From positions 105,015 to 169,014 of the forward strand of contig NZ_LFML01000006.1 in assembly GCF_001044425.1 (NCBI RefSeq): 64,000 nt of DNA. Reading direction: 5' to 3'. Origin of the DNA: Streptomyces roseus (GTDB lineage Bacteria; Actinomycetota; Actinomycetes; Streptomycetales; Streptomycetaceae). Position 1 is the stretch's first letter. The number at the start of each line of letters is the position of its first letter. Below are positions 9,171-16,491 of this stretch, piece after piece. The notes below the pieces were generated by a model, which saw nothing but the letters and a program-made list of their open reading frames with translations, was not told the DNA's origin and made no database searches. The translations under genes were made by a program, and so were the position numbers.

Positions 9171-9953
9171 TCATCGCATCAGCTCACCGGCGTTGACCAG
9201 CAAGGACTGGCCGGTTATCGCCCGTGCCCGGTCGGAGGCGAGGAAGACGGCGGCGTCGGCGACGTCCCCGTCGGTGGCCAGATCGGGCAGCGCCATGCGC
9301 TCCGTGAGCCGCTTGTGCACCTCGGCTTCGGGGACACCCTCGGTATGCGCGGTGAAGGTGACGAAGGCCTGTACGGGCGGCCCCCACATCCAGCCGGGCA
9401 GCACGGTGTTGACCCGGATCCGGTGCGGGCCGAGCTCGCGGGCCATCGAGTACATGGCGGAGGTGAGCGCCCCCTTGGAGGCGGCGTACGCGGCCTGCCG
9501 CACCTCGTTGGGCGCGGCGACGGCGGACTGCGTCCCGATGATGACGACGGAGCCGCCGCGCTCTTTGAGCGCGGGCAGGCAGGCGCGGGTCATGCGCAGC
9601 GTGCCGAGGAGGTTGACGTCGAGGATCTGCTGCCAGGTCCCGAAGTCGGCGTCTTCGAGGCCGCCGAAGTAGGAGTCCCAGGCGGCGACGTGCACCACGG
9701 CGTCGATCCCGCCGAACCGCTCGCGCCCCAGCCCGGCCAGGGCGGCACACTGGGCCTCGTCGGAGATGTCGGTGGGCAGGTACGCCGTGTGCCGGCCGTC
9801 GGGGTCGATCTCGGCGGCGGACTTGGCCAGATTGGCCTCGGTCCGCGCCCCGAGCACGGCGTTCCCTCCGTCGCGCACGACGGCGGCGGCGACCTGGTGG
9901 CCGAGTCCGGCCCCGACCCCGGAGACGATGACGGTCTTCCCTTGCAGCAGCAT
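9171..9953 (-). CDS. SDR-family oxidoreductase
   Basis: Protein of 260 residues with a Rossmann fold. The cofactor loop is SGVGAGLG (residues 11-18, the TGxxxGxG variant), then a catalytic Ser in VIIGTQSAV and YAASK as the Tyr-x3-Lys pair, and the C-terminal [24 protein letters not shown] typical of classical SDRs. It reduces or oxidises an unknown alcohol or ketone with NAD(P). GGGAGG lies 7 bases before the ATG. It follows the same strand as fbiC with a 49-base gap; co-transcription is possible. Confidence 0.88.
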   Translation of the reverse strand: MLLQGKTVIVSGVGAGLGHQVAAAVVRDGGNAVLGARTEANLAKSAAEIDPDGRHTAYLPTDISDEAQCAALAGLGRERFGGIDAVVHVAAWDSYFGGLEDADFGTWQQILDVNLLGTLRMTRACLPALKERGGSVVIIGTQSAVAAPNEVRQAAYAASKGALTSAMYSMARELGPHRIRVNTVLPGWMWGPPVQAFVTFTAHTEGVPEAEVHKRLTERMALPDLATDGDVADAAVFLASDRARAITGQSLLVNAGELMR

Positions 9954-10303
9954 GCGGGTGCCTCCCAGCGCCGGGCCTGTAGGTGACGGTGCGTCAGATT
10001 ACGGGTGGGGCGCCGAGGAGGGAAGGGGTGGGACCGGGTTCGGGGAAGGCGTGTGGCGGTGGCGGGAGTGCCGGTTCCTCTCGTGGTCAAAGACCAAAGA
10101 ACCGGGGAAAGAACCAGACCGAACCCCTCCAGCCTCCCGTTCGACCGCAATCGCTCGGTCGGGTGAATCTGTCCAACTGGACTGGATTTGCGTGGGGTTG
10201 GCTGGCACATGCTCGCCGCGACAACTCCAGACATGAGACGACCCCCGGCGGGACGGCAATCCCGGCCGAGGGTCTGATCCACGAGGAAGAAGAGACCTTC
10301 CCG
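9954..10303. other. intergenic region between SDR and HTH genes
   Basis: About 350 bases between divergent genes. The only clear structure is the hairpin at 10240-10274, just before the HTH gene. The central part is less GC-rich than the flanks (TTGCGTGGGGTTGGCTGG, CAAAGACCAAAGAACC) and probably holds the promoters of both genes, but no -35/-10 pair is convincing. No small gene is supported. Confidence 0.5.
10240..10274 (+). promoter_or_regulatory. structured leader hairpin of the HTH gene
   Basis: Interrupted stem: 10240-10244 pairs with 10270-10274, 10246-10249 with 10265-10268, and 10250-10253 with 10260-10263, closing a 6-base loop CGGCAA. Thirteen base pairs in total. It sits 29 bases before the HTH start, so it would be in the 5' leader and could act as an attenuator or RNA stabiliser. 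A protein-binding role is the alternative. Confidence 0.45.
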
Positions 10304-11629
10304 ATGGCCTTTCAGAAGCTTAGCCGGGCCATGCCCGCATCGCTCCGCGCCCCGCGCGGAACCGCCCGATCCGGTGGCGTTTCCGGCGTCAGGCACGTCA
10401 ATGTCCCCCTCGCGGCCAATTTCACCGTCGTGAGCAACCTGCTCGCCCAGAGCCGGGAGCTGTCGCTGCTCGCGATGGGCGTCGGCCTGCACATCCAGTC
10501 GCTGCCCGAGGGCGCCCAGGTCAGCATCCGGGCCCTGGCCGAGCGCTTCCCCGAGACCGAGTACCGCATCGGCCGGGCCCTCGGTGAGCTGGAGGCCGCC
10601 GGATTCCTGCGCCGCACGCGGCTGAGGATGCCCAGCGGCAGCATCGTCACCCGCACCGTGTCCTACAACCTCCCGCTGTCCGAGACCCCGCCGGACCCGG
10701 GGCCGTCCCCGGAGCCGCCGAGGCCGGGGCTCGGCCCAGACCCGGACCCGGAGCCGGACCCGGACCCGGAGCCGGAGCCGGAGCCGGACCCGGAGCCGCC
10801 GAGCCCCGCCCCCGAACCGCCCGCGCCCGAACCGCCCGCGCCCCAGCCCGCGTCCGCGCCCGCGCCGGGGCCGGTGTCCGGCGCCGAGTCGGCGGGCGGC
10901 CCCGTACGGAACCCTCGGCCCGCCCGGGACGTGCTGCGGGTGGCCGGGGAGCTGCTGGCCGGGCTGCGGGTCCGCGAGCCGCGCCTGCTGCTCGCCGAGC
11001 GGGACGTCGAGCGCCTCGCGCCCGGGGTCGTGGAGTGGCTGGACCGCGGGGCCGCGCCCGAGGCCGTACGGCGCGCCCTCACCGCGGACGTACCGCCCGA
11101 CCTGCGCAATCCGGCCGGGCTGGTCGCGTACCGGCTGCGCGCCGCCCTCCCGCCCCCGCTGCCCCGAAGCGACCGGGGGCCCGCCGGCACGCCGCCCCCC
11201 GACCGGGCCGTCCACCCCTTCCGGACCTGCGACGGCTGCGAACGCGCCTTCCGCTCCCCGACGCCCGCCACCCACTGCGGCGACTGCGCGGCCCACGCCC
11301 GAAAGGCTGCCCAGCATGAAGGTGATGACTCGGCCCCCTGGGCACAGACGAGGAGGTCCGGGACTACCCGCTCCTCGGCATCCCCGTCTACGCCGTCTTC
11401 GACCCCCGCACCGCCACGGGCGCCGTCATGTCCGACATCCACCCGACGCCCGAGGGCCCCCGCTACGCGACCCGCAAGGACTTCGTCTACGGCGAGGACG
11501 TCACCATCGCCGACTGGACCATCTCCACCGACGGCCTGCCCCGCTACGCGGAACCGGGGGAGTAGTCCGCGACCGCGCCCGCCAGGCGGCTCAGGCCCTC
11601 CGCGATCTCGGCCGGGGTGTGCGTCGTGA
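10304..11629 (+). CDS. helix-turn-helix protein with proline-rich linker, out-of-frame extension
   Basis: Residues 1-120 form a winged-helix-type domain (HVNVPLAANFTVVSNLLAQ, VSIRALAERFPETEYRIGRALGELEAAGF in parts) that resembles MarR/replication-initiator-like helix-turn-helix proteins of Streptomyces. Then comes a linker of about 70 residues of Pro-Asp/Pro-Glu repeats, a helical region, and a cysteine pair motif TCDGCERAF...THCGDC that looks like a zinc ribbon near residue 310-330. The natural end seems to be just after this ribbon, near 11327. From there to 11629 the frame reads arginine/serine/proline nonsense through a Uma2 remnant and into the antisense end of the aminotransferase gene, so a frameshift or deletion has extended it. 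Start at 10304. Confidence 0.7.
   Translation: MAFQKLSRAMPASLRAPRGTARSGGVSGVRHVNVPLAANFTVVSNLLAQSRELSLLAMGVGLHIQSLPEGAQVSIRALAERFPETEYRIGRALGELEAAGFLRRTRLRMPSGSIVTRTVSYNLPLSETPPDPGPSPEPPRPGLGPDPDPEPDPDPEPEPEPDPEPPSPAPEPPAPEPPAPQPASAPAPGPVSGAESAGGPVRNPRPARDVLRVAGELLAGLRVREPRLLLAERDVERLAPGVVEWLDRGAAPEAVRRALTADVPPDLRNPAGLVAYRLRAALPPPLPRSDRGPAGTPPPDRAVHPFRTCDGCERAFRSPTPATHCGDCAAHARKAAQHEGDDSAPWAQTRRSGTTRSSASPSTPSSTPAPPRAPSCPTSTRRPRAPATRPARTSSTARTSPSPTGPSPPTACPATRNRGSSPRPRPPGGSGPPRSRPGCAS
11329..11565 (+). pseudogene. Uma2-family nuclease C-terminal remnant
   Basis: The frame from 11329 to the TAG at 11563 reads a 78-residue segment with DYPLLGIPVYAVFDPR, then RYATRKDFVYGEDVTI and a closing ISTDGLPRY. 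This matches the C-terminal third of actinobacterial Uma2 (DUF820) PD-(D/E)XK proteins. An in-frame TGA at 11326 precedes it, no start codon or ribosome site is present, and the N-terminal two thirds with the nuclease core are missing. It also overlaps the tail of the converging aminotransferase by 22 bases. It is best read as a decayed gene whose front was lost by a deletion that fused its junction to the HTH gene. Confidence 0.75.
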
Positions 11630-12758
11630 AGGACAGGCGCAGGGTGCGGGGGTCGGGGGTCCCCGTGTGGAAGGGGGCGCCCGGGACGAAGGCCACGGCG
11701 CGGGAGAGCGCCGCCGGCAGCAGCGCGCCCGCGTCGTGGCCCTCGGGCAGGCGGGCCCACACGAACATGCCGCCCTCGGGGCGGTTCCACCGCGAGCCCT
11801 CCGGCAGGGCCGCGCCCAGACCCGCCAGCAGCGCGTCGCGCCGCTCCCGGTAGGCCGCGCGGACCGTGGCGATGTGCGCGTCGAGGTCGGCGGTGCGCAG
11901 GTAGTGGGCCGCCGCGAGCTGGTCCACGGTCGAGGTGTGCAGGTCCGCCGCCTGCTTGGCCACCGCCGCCGCCCGCCGCAGCGCCTGCGGCGCGCGCAGC
12001 CAGCCCAGCCGCAGTCCCGGGGCCATGACCTTCGAGAAGCTCCCGAGCAGCGCCGTACGGTCCTCCGCCCCCGGGTGCGCCGCGAGCCACGGGACCTCCG
12101 CCCCCTCGAACCGGAGCTCCCCGTACGGGTCGTCCTCCACCAGCCACAGCCCCCGCCGCGCCGCGATCTCCGCCACCGCCGCCCGCCGCGCGCCCGGCAG
12201 GGTGCGCCCGGTCGGGTTCTGGAACGTGGGCACCGAGTACAGGAGCTTGGGCCGCTCCCGGGCCGCGATCTCCTCCAGCTCGTCCGGCCGCATGCCCTCC
12301 CCGTCGCAGGGCACGGGTATGACCCGCGCCCCGGCCAGCGCGAAGCACTGGAGGGCCGCCAGGTACGTGGGGTTCTCGACGAGGACGGTGTCGCCCGGCT
12401 CCACCAGCGTCGAGGTGATCAGGGTGAGGGCCTGCTGGGAGCCCGTGGTGACCACCAGGTCGTCCGCGCCGGTCCGCAGCCCCCGGGCCGTCACCCGCGC
12501 GGCCACCGCCTCGCGCAGCTCCGGCGCGCCCTCGGTGGTCGAGTACTGGAGCGCCCGGCCGGCGGACTGCGTGAAGGCGGCGTCGTACGCGGCCCGCAGG
12601 CCCTCCGTGTCGAAGAGTTCGGGCGCGGGCAGGCCGCCGGCGAAGGAGATCACCCCCGGGCGGGCGGTGAGGGCGAGGATCTCGCGGACGGGCGACCCGG
12701 CGACGGCCGTGGTGCGGGCGGCGAACGCGGGCGGGGGGACGGTGGCGGTCGCGTACAT
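11544..12758 (-). CDS. PLP-dependent class I/II aminotransferase
   Basis: Protein of 404 residues. Family features are GVISFAGGLPAPELFD near residue 35, LVVTTGSQQALTLI, the NPTY and FQNPTGRTL segments, EDDPYGELRF, and the PLP-lysine motif GSFSKVMAPGLRLGW; the final arginine is in LRLSFTTH. It resembles 2-aminoadipate or valine-pyruvate-type aminotransferases and the enzymatic half of MocR proteins, but it has no DNA-binding domain. It would transfer amino groups in amino-acid metabolism; substrate not determinable. AAGGAG stands 6 bases before the ATG. Alone in its unit. Confidence 0.9.
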   Translation of the reverse strand: MYATATVPPPAFAARTTAVAGSPVREILALTARPGVISFAGGLPAPELFDTEGLRAAYDAAFTQSAGRALQYSTTEGAPELREAVAARVTARGLRTGADDLVVTTGSQQALTLITSTLVEPGDTVLVENPTYLAALQCFALAGARVIPVPCDGEGMRPDELEEIAARERPKLLYSVPTFQNPTGRTLPGARRAAVAEIAARRGLWLVEDDPYGELRFEGAEVPWLAAHPGAEDRTALLGSFSKVMAPGLRLGWLRAPQALRRAAAVAKQAADLHTSTVDQLAAAHYLRTADLDAHIATVRAAYRERRDALLAGLGAALPEGSRWNRPEGGMFVWARLPEGHDAGALLPAALSRAVAFVPGAPFHTGTPDPRTLRLSFTTHTPAEIAEGLSRLAGAVADYSPGSA

Positions 12759-12899
12759 GGTGCTCCTTCGGGGAGGCGGGTGCGCGCATCCTAGACGCGG
12801 AAGCGTGTAGACAGCACCTATGTGTCAGGGAGTGGAACGCGGCACGGGGTCCCGTCGCCGGTCTCGTCATCTGACGCCACATCAGCTAGACCCTTGGGC

Positions 12900-13751
12900 A
12901 TGACGACACACGAGCACCGCGAGGACACCCGGCCCGAGGACTACGCCGGTCTGGCGGCCGTCGGCCCGTACGGGGTCCGCCCCGGCCACGCGCTGATCAC
13001 GATGGTGGAGCCGCACCCGGGCCACGAGTACGCGTACAACCGCTGGTACGAGGACGACCACTACTACGCCGGTGCCATGGCCATGCCCTGGATGTACGCG
13101 GGCCGCCGCTGGGTCGCCACCCGCGAACTCCAGGAGCTGCGCTACCCGGAGAAGTCGGCCGTCGCCCAGCCCGTCACCGCCGGGTGCTACCTCTCCACGT
13201 ACTGGGTCACCGAGGGCCGCTACGACGAGCACATGAAGTGGACGGTCGGCATCAACAAGCGGCTGAACCGGGACGGCCGCGTCTACCAGGACCGCACCCA
13301 CGTGTTCACGTCCTTCCAGGACCACGAGGCGACGGTCTACCGCGACGGGGCGGCGGGCCCCCGGGACTTCCACGCCCTCGACCACCCGTACGCCGGCCTG
13401 GTCCTCCAGGTCGTCGACGCCGACGGCCCCGAGCGGCGGGCGGAGCTGCTGGAGTGGCTGCGCTCGCGCGCCCTGCCGGAGCGGCTGCACGGATCGCCGG
13501 CCGCGATGGTGACGGTCTTCCGGCCGACTCCGCTGCCCGGAGACCGGATGACGTACGTCAAGCAGGTCGAGGGGGTCGACACCCGGCTGACGCTGCTGTG
13601 GTTCCTGGAGGCCGATCCGCGCACCTGCTGGGACCGGTTCCGGGGCCTGGACGCCGAGGTGGCGGAGGCCGGGGCGGGGCGGGTGGAGCTGGTGGCGCCG
13701 TTCATCCCGACGGTGCCGGGGACGGACCGGTACGTGGGGGAGCTCCGCTAG
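12900..13751 (+). CDS. hypothetical protein, possible duplicated alpha/beta-barrel fold
   Basis: Protein of 283 residues without a family I can name. The stretch EYAYNRWYEDDHYYAGAM then PWMYAGRRW resembles the N-R-W-Y-x-x-x-H...G-x-R-x pattern of EthD/stress-response dimeric alpha/beta barrels, and the second half (ETYVKQ-like TYVKQVEG...LLWFLEADPRTCWDRF) looks like a second, diverged copy. It is rich in Trp and Tyr and has no signal peptide or membrane segment. ATG at 12900 is preferred over 12822, which lacks a ribosome site, but its own site is also weak. Divergent from the aminotransferase. A catabolic or heme-related role is only a guess from the fold. Confidence 0.65.
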   Translation: MTTHEHREDTRPEDYAGLAAVGPYGVRPGHALITMVEPHPGHEYAYNRWYEDDHYYAGAMAMPWMYAGRRWVATRELQELRYPEKSAVAQPVTAGCYLSTYWVTEGRYDEHMKWTVGINKRLNRDGRVYQDRTHVFTSFQDHEATVYRDGAAGPRDFHALDHPYAGLVLQVVDADGPERRAELLEWLRSRALPERLHGSPAAMVTVFRPTPLPGDRMTYVKQVEGVDTRLTLLWFLEADPRTCWDRFRGLDAEVAEAGAGRVELVAPFIPTVPGTDRYVGELR

Positions 13752-13895
13752 GAGGTGGAACTGGGGCCGGGACATGGCCGAGCCCCCTCGGCCGGGACGG
13801 CGGGCCAGTCGAGAGGGCTTCAGTCAGTGGTGCGGGTGATGCGGTTGTGGCGCGTGATGCAGAGGAAGGATCGGTGGGGCCGTACGCCGTGACGT

Positions 13896-14108
13896 TCAGG
13901 CGAGGCGCCCCAGCCGGCCCTCGGTGACGTCGGCGACGAAGGAGGTCCAGGAACCCGGCGCGAAGGTGAGGGACGGGCCGTCCTGCACCTTCGAGTCGCG
14001 CACCGCGATGGCCTCCACGACCGGGGACTTGACCTCGACGCAAGCGCCGTTTCCGCCGGAGTAGGAGGACTTGATCCAGTTGTCCGTGGCGCCCTGACGA
14101 ATAGCCAT
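13896..14108 (-). CDS. DUF397 protein (single unit)
   Basis: Protein of 70 residues with the standard DUF397 layout: WIKSSYSGGNGACVEV, VRDSKVQDGP and SWTSFVADV. The start at 14108 has GGAGAG 4 bases upstream and gives the usual family length; an in-frame ATG at 14153 with AGGGAAG would add 15 residues and cannot be excluded. It lies 249 bases downstream of the DUF5753 XRE gene on the same strand, so it is the probable partner in a second WhiJ-type module. Confidence 0.88.
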   Translation of the reverse strand: MAIRQGATDNWIKSSYSGGNGACVEVKSPVVEAIAVRDSKVQDGPSLTFAPGSWTSFVADVTEGRLGRLA

Positions 14109-14357
14109 GTTTCTCTCCGGTTCAGCGAGTTGTGCCAGTGAGGTGTCGGCCATTTCGCTTCCCTGACCGACGTGATCGACGCTACCGGCACCTCCGGACA
14201 GGTGAAGGGGTCATTCACCCGACCGAGTGGCATATTCCATTCAGGACTTCTGTGGCTGGGGAGTGACGGTGTACCGTACCGGCCCCCCTCGCCACCTGCC
14301 CGGTTTCCTCCCTTTTTACCTCGTTCTCGATTCCTCCGGCTCCTTGGCGGACACCCT

Positions 14358-15233
14358 CTAGCGTCCTTTGCTCGCGTACTCGTCGATGATCTCGGCGATG
14401 AACTGCCGCGTCTGTTCCACGTTGAGGGCCTGGGCGCGCAGGTGCTCGTACATCACGCTGTACTTCTGGACGTCGTTGGCCTTCTCCAGGTAAAGGTCGC
14501 TCGTCACGCCCTCGATGTAGACCACCGTCGAGTCCGAGGCGTCCGGGAACTCCAGGATCGCGTACTGGCCGTTCACGCCCGGGTGGGCGCCCATCGAGAA
14601 CGGCATCACCTGCACGGTGATGTAGGGCTGCTCGGACTGCTCTATCAGGTACTCCAGCTGCTTGATCATCAGCTGGGGGTCGCCCACGTGACGGCGCAGC
14701 GCGGCTTCGTCGATGACCGCCCACAGACGCAACGGCCCGACTTCCGGATTGTTGTTGTCCGTCTCGGAGAGCCGTTTCTGCCGGTGCATGCGCACTTGTA
14801 CGCGCTTCTCGACGTCGACGGGTGCGGTCTCGGGCAGCGCGCCGCGGATGAGGGCCTGGGCGTACTCCGGGGTCTGGAGCAGGCCGGGCACCATCTGGGG
14901 TTCGTAGGTGCGCAGGCTGGCGGCATCGGTCTCCAGACCGATGTACACGCTGTACGGGATGTCGCCGAAGGCGTGCCACCACCCCTGCTGGCGGGAGTCC
15001 TTGGCCATCTGCATGAGGGAGTCGACGAGCCGCCGGTCCTCGACCTCGTACACGTCGCGGACGTCGCGCTGGCTGATGGAACGGCGCCCGTTCTCCAGCC
15101 TGCTGATCTTCGACTGGGAGACGAGCAGGCGTTCGGCGACCTGCTCGGCCGTCATGCCCTTGTCTTCGCGGAGCTTGCGCAACTCCATGCCCAGTCGGCG
15201 GCGTCGGACGGTGGGATTGACATTGGACGCCAC
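14358..15233 (-). CDS. XRE-family regulator with DUF5753 domain (WhiJ-like)
   Basis: Protein of 291 residues. HTH at about 10-65 (GMELRKLREDKGMTAEQVAE then VSQSKISRLENGRRSIS), then the DUF5753 domain with YIGLETDAASLRTYEP, MVPGLLQTPEYAQALI and ITVQVMPFSMGAHPG. This subgroup is among the best conserved of the Streptomyces DUF5753 regulators. The GTG at 15233 has GGAGG ten bases before it. The gene is followed by a DUF397 gene, which in this system relieves or modulates repression. No ATPase partner is next to this copy. Confidence 0.92.
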   Translation of the reverse strand: MASNVNPTVRRRRLGMELRKLREDKGMTAEQVAERLLVSQSKISRLENGRRSISQRDVRDVYEVEDRRLVDSLMQMAKDSRQQGWWHAFGDIPYSVYIGLETDAASLRTYEPQMVPGLLQTPEYAQALIRGALPETAPVDVEKRVQVRMHRQKRLSETDNNNPEVGPLRLWAVIDEAALRRHVGDPQLMIKQLEYLIEQSEQPYITVQVMPFSMGAHPGVNGQYAILEFPDASDSTVVYIEGVTSDLYLEKANDVQKYSVMYEHLRAQALNVEQTRQFIAEIIDEYASKGR

Positions 15234-15492
15234 GTGAACGGCACCTCCGCCTTCTTCTGGTTCTGTCTCTCTGCGTGTCTGATGGTGAGCAGACTGCCAC
15301 CGAAGGGCGGGGCGGCGCCGGAGAACGGCCCGGAAATGCAGACGCGCGGGACGGCGGGGCCGGCGGACCGGCCCCGCCGTCCCGCGCGCTGGCGGCTCCC
15401 GAACCGGGTCATCGGGGACGCCGGTTGCGGCGATGGCGGTTCGGTGGAGCGGTGAATCGTTACAGCGGCGGAGCCGAAGTTCATTCGGTCCG

Positions 15493-15549
15493 GTGGTGCC
15501 GGTGGTGCCCTGGTTCAGGTCGTTCAGGTCGTTCAGGTCGTTCAGGTGG
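15493..15549. repeat. two adjacent 9-base tandem repeats
   Basis: In the 325-base gap between the XRE gene and the GPP34 gene, GTTCAGGTC occurs three times plus a fourth copy with one change (15514-15549). Directly before it GGTGGTGCC is repeated twice (15493-15510). Nine-base periodicity would be codon-neutral if translated, but no gene start supports that. The rest of the gap (15234-15492) must hold the XRE promoter; nothing else is seen. Confidence 0.8.
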
Positions 15550-15558
15550 ATCAATGGA

Positions 15559-16305
15559 TCAGTGCGCGGCCACACCGGCGCGTGCCATCGCGCCCGTCCG
15601 GCGCGCCTGCATCGGTACGCCGTTCGCCGTGGCCCGGGCGGCCGGCGGGGCCGCCGGTGCGCGGTCGCGGCGCGGCTGCGCCGCCACGCCGTTCTGGACG
15701 TCCATGACGGCGTGCGCCACGAGACCGCCCATCGGGTCGTGCCGGATCAGATCCCGCAGCCGGGATCTGGACGACCGCCCCTCGTTGCCGGGGTACAGGT
15801 GCTTGCCGAGTCCGACCGCGTGGGCCAGTGCGGCGAGCGCCGCGGTCCGCGGGTCCGGCGGTACGCCGGTGCGGATCGCACTGTCGAGCCGGGCACGGAT
15901 CTCCCGGCTGATCGCCGTGTCGGTCGCCTGGTAGCGAGTCGTCGGCAGCACTCCGCACATCTGGCCCGCGACGGCATGCACCATGCCGCAGCGCTCCAGG
16001 TGAGCGAGGTAAATCTGGCGGAGCCCCAGCCGGGGTCCACCGATCCAGTGGACGGCCCGTACCGGGCTGCCGCGCCTGCGCAGCAGTTCCAGTGCGGAGT
16101 CCAGAGTCGGATCTCCTGTCGGCCGTGGCATCACCACGGCGATACGATCCCCGTCAGGGGCTATCCGTCCTGCCAGAGCCAGCTCTACTAGCTGTGCCCC
16201 GGCCAGGCCGAGGTCGAGCGACTGCGGCTGCGCCGTGGTACCCGTGGTCGGGTCCAAAGCGAGCAGCAGAAGCTCCTCCGGAATTGTTCTGCGGCTCCTG
16301 CCCAT
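15559..16305 (-). CDS. GPP34 family phosphoprotein (GOLPH3/Vps74-like)
   Basis: Protein of 248 residues. The N-terminus RRTIPEELLLLALDPTTG followed by LGLAGAQLVELALAGRI is the family signature, and the C-terminal half carries the helical AALAALAHAVGLGKHLYP segment. Eukaryotic GPP34 proteins bind phosphoinositides and recruit glycosyltransferases; the bacterial, mostly actinobacterial, versions are thought to associate with membranes, with unknown function. GGGGAGG precedes the ATG by 6 bases. It is divergent from the D,D-carboxypeptidase gene, with 186 bases between the starts. Confidence 0.9.
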   Translation of the reverse strand: MGRSRRTIPEELLLLALDPTTGTTAQPQSLDLGLAGAQLVELALAGRIAPDGDRIAVVMPRPTGDPTLDSALELLRRRGSPVRAVHWIGGPRLGLRQIYLAHLERCGMVHAVAGQMCGVLPTTRYQATDTAISREIRARLDSAIRTGVPPDPRTAALAALAHAVGLGKHLYPGNEGRSSRSRLRDLIRHDPMGGLVAHAVMDVQNGVAAQPRRDRAPAAPPAARATANGVPMQARRTGAMARAGVAAH

Positions 16306-16383
16306 CCATGCCTCCCCGCGTGGATGAGTGACAGGGTGACGCCTCTCACATTCATCTGTCGAGAGCGCCTGGTCGTTTTGTGG

Positions 16384-16410
16384 GGTAACGGCAACTATGT
16401 CGTTCTCGTC
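16384..16410 (+). promoter_or_regulatory. possible ECF-type promoter for the carboxypeptidase
   Basis: GGTAAC (16384-16389) and CGTC (16407-16410) are separated by 17 bases, close to the GGAAC-N16/17-CGTC pattern of cell-envelope ECF sigma factors such as SigE. It lies about 80 bases upstream of a cell-wall enzyme gene, which fits. The match is imperfect (GGTAAC). Confidence 0.35.
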
Positions 16411-16491
16411 TGGCGCGGGGGCGATGCTCCCTAGACGGGACACTGTTAGACATTCGGACAGCCGGACGTAGTGGCGATCGAGGAGGAACTG

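Noticed and set aside
11544..12758. Aminotransferase considered as a MocR-type regulator
   Set aside because: It lacks the N-terminal GntR winged helix; only the aminotransferase fold is present.
15493..15549. Short regular repeats considered as a CRISPR array
   Set aside because: Units are 9 bases in direct tandem with no spacers, and no cas genes are present.
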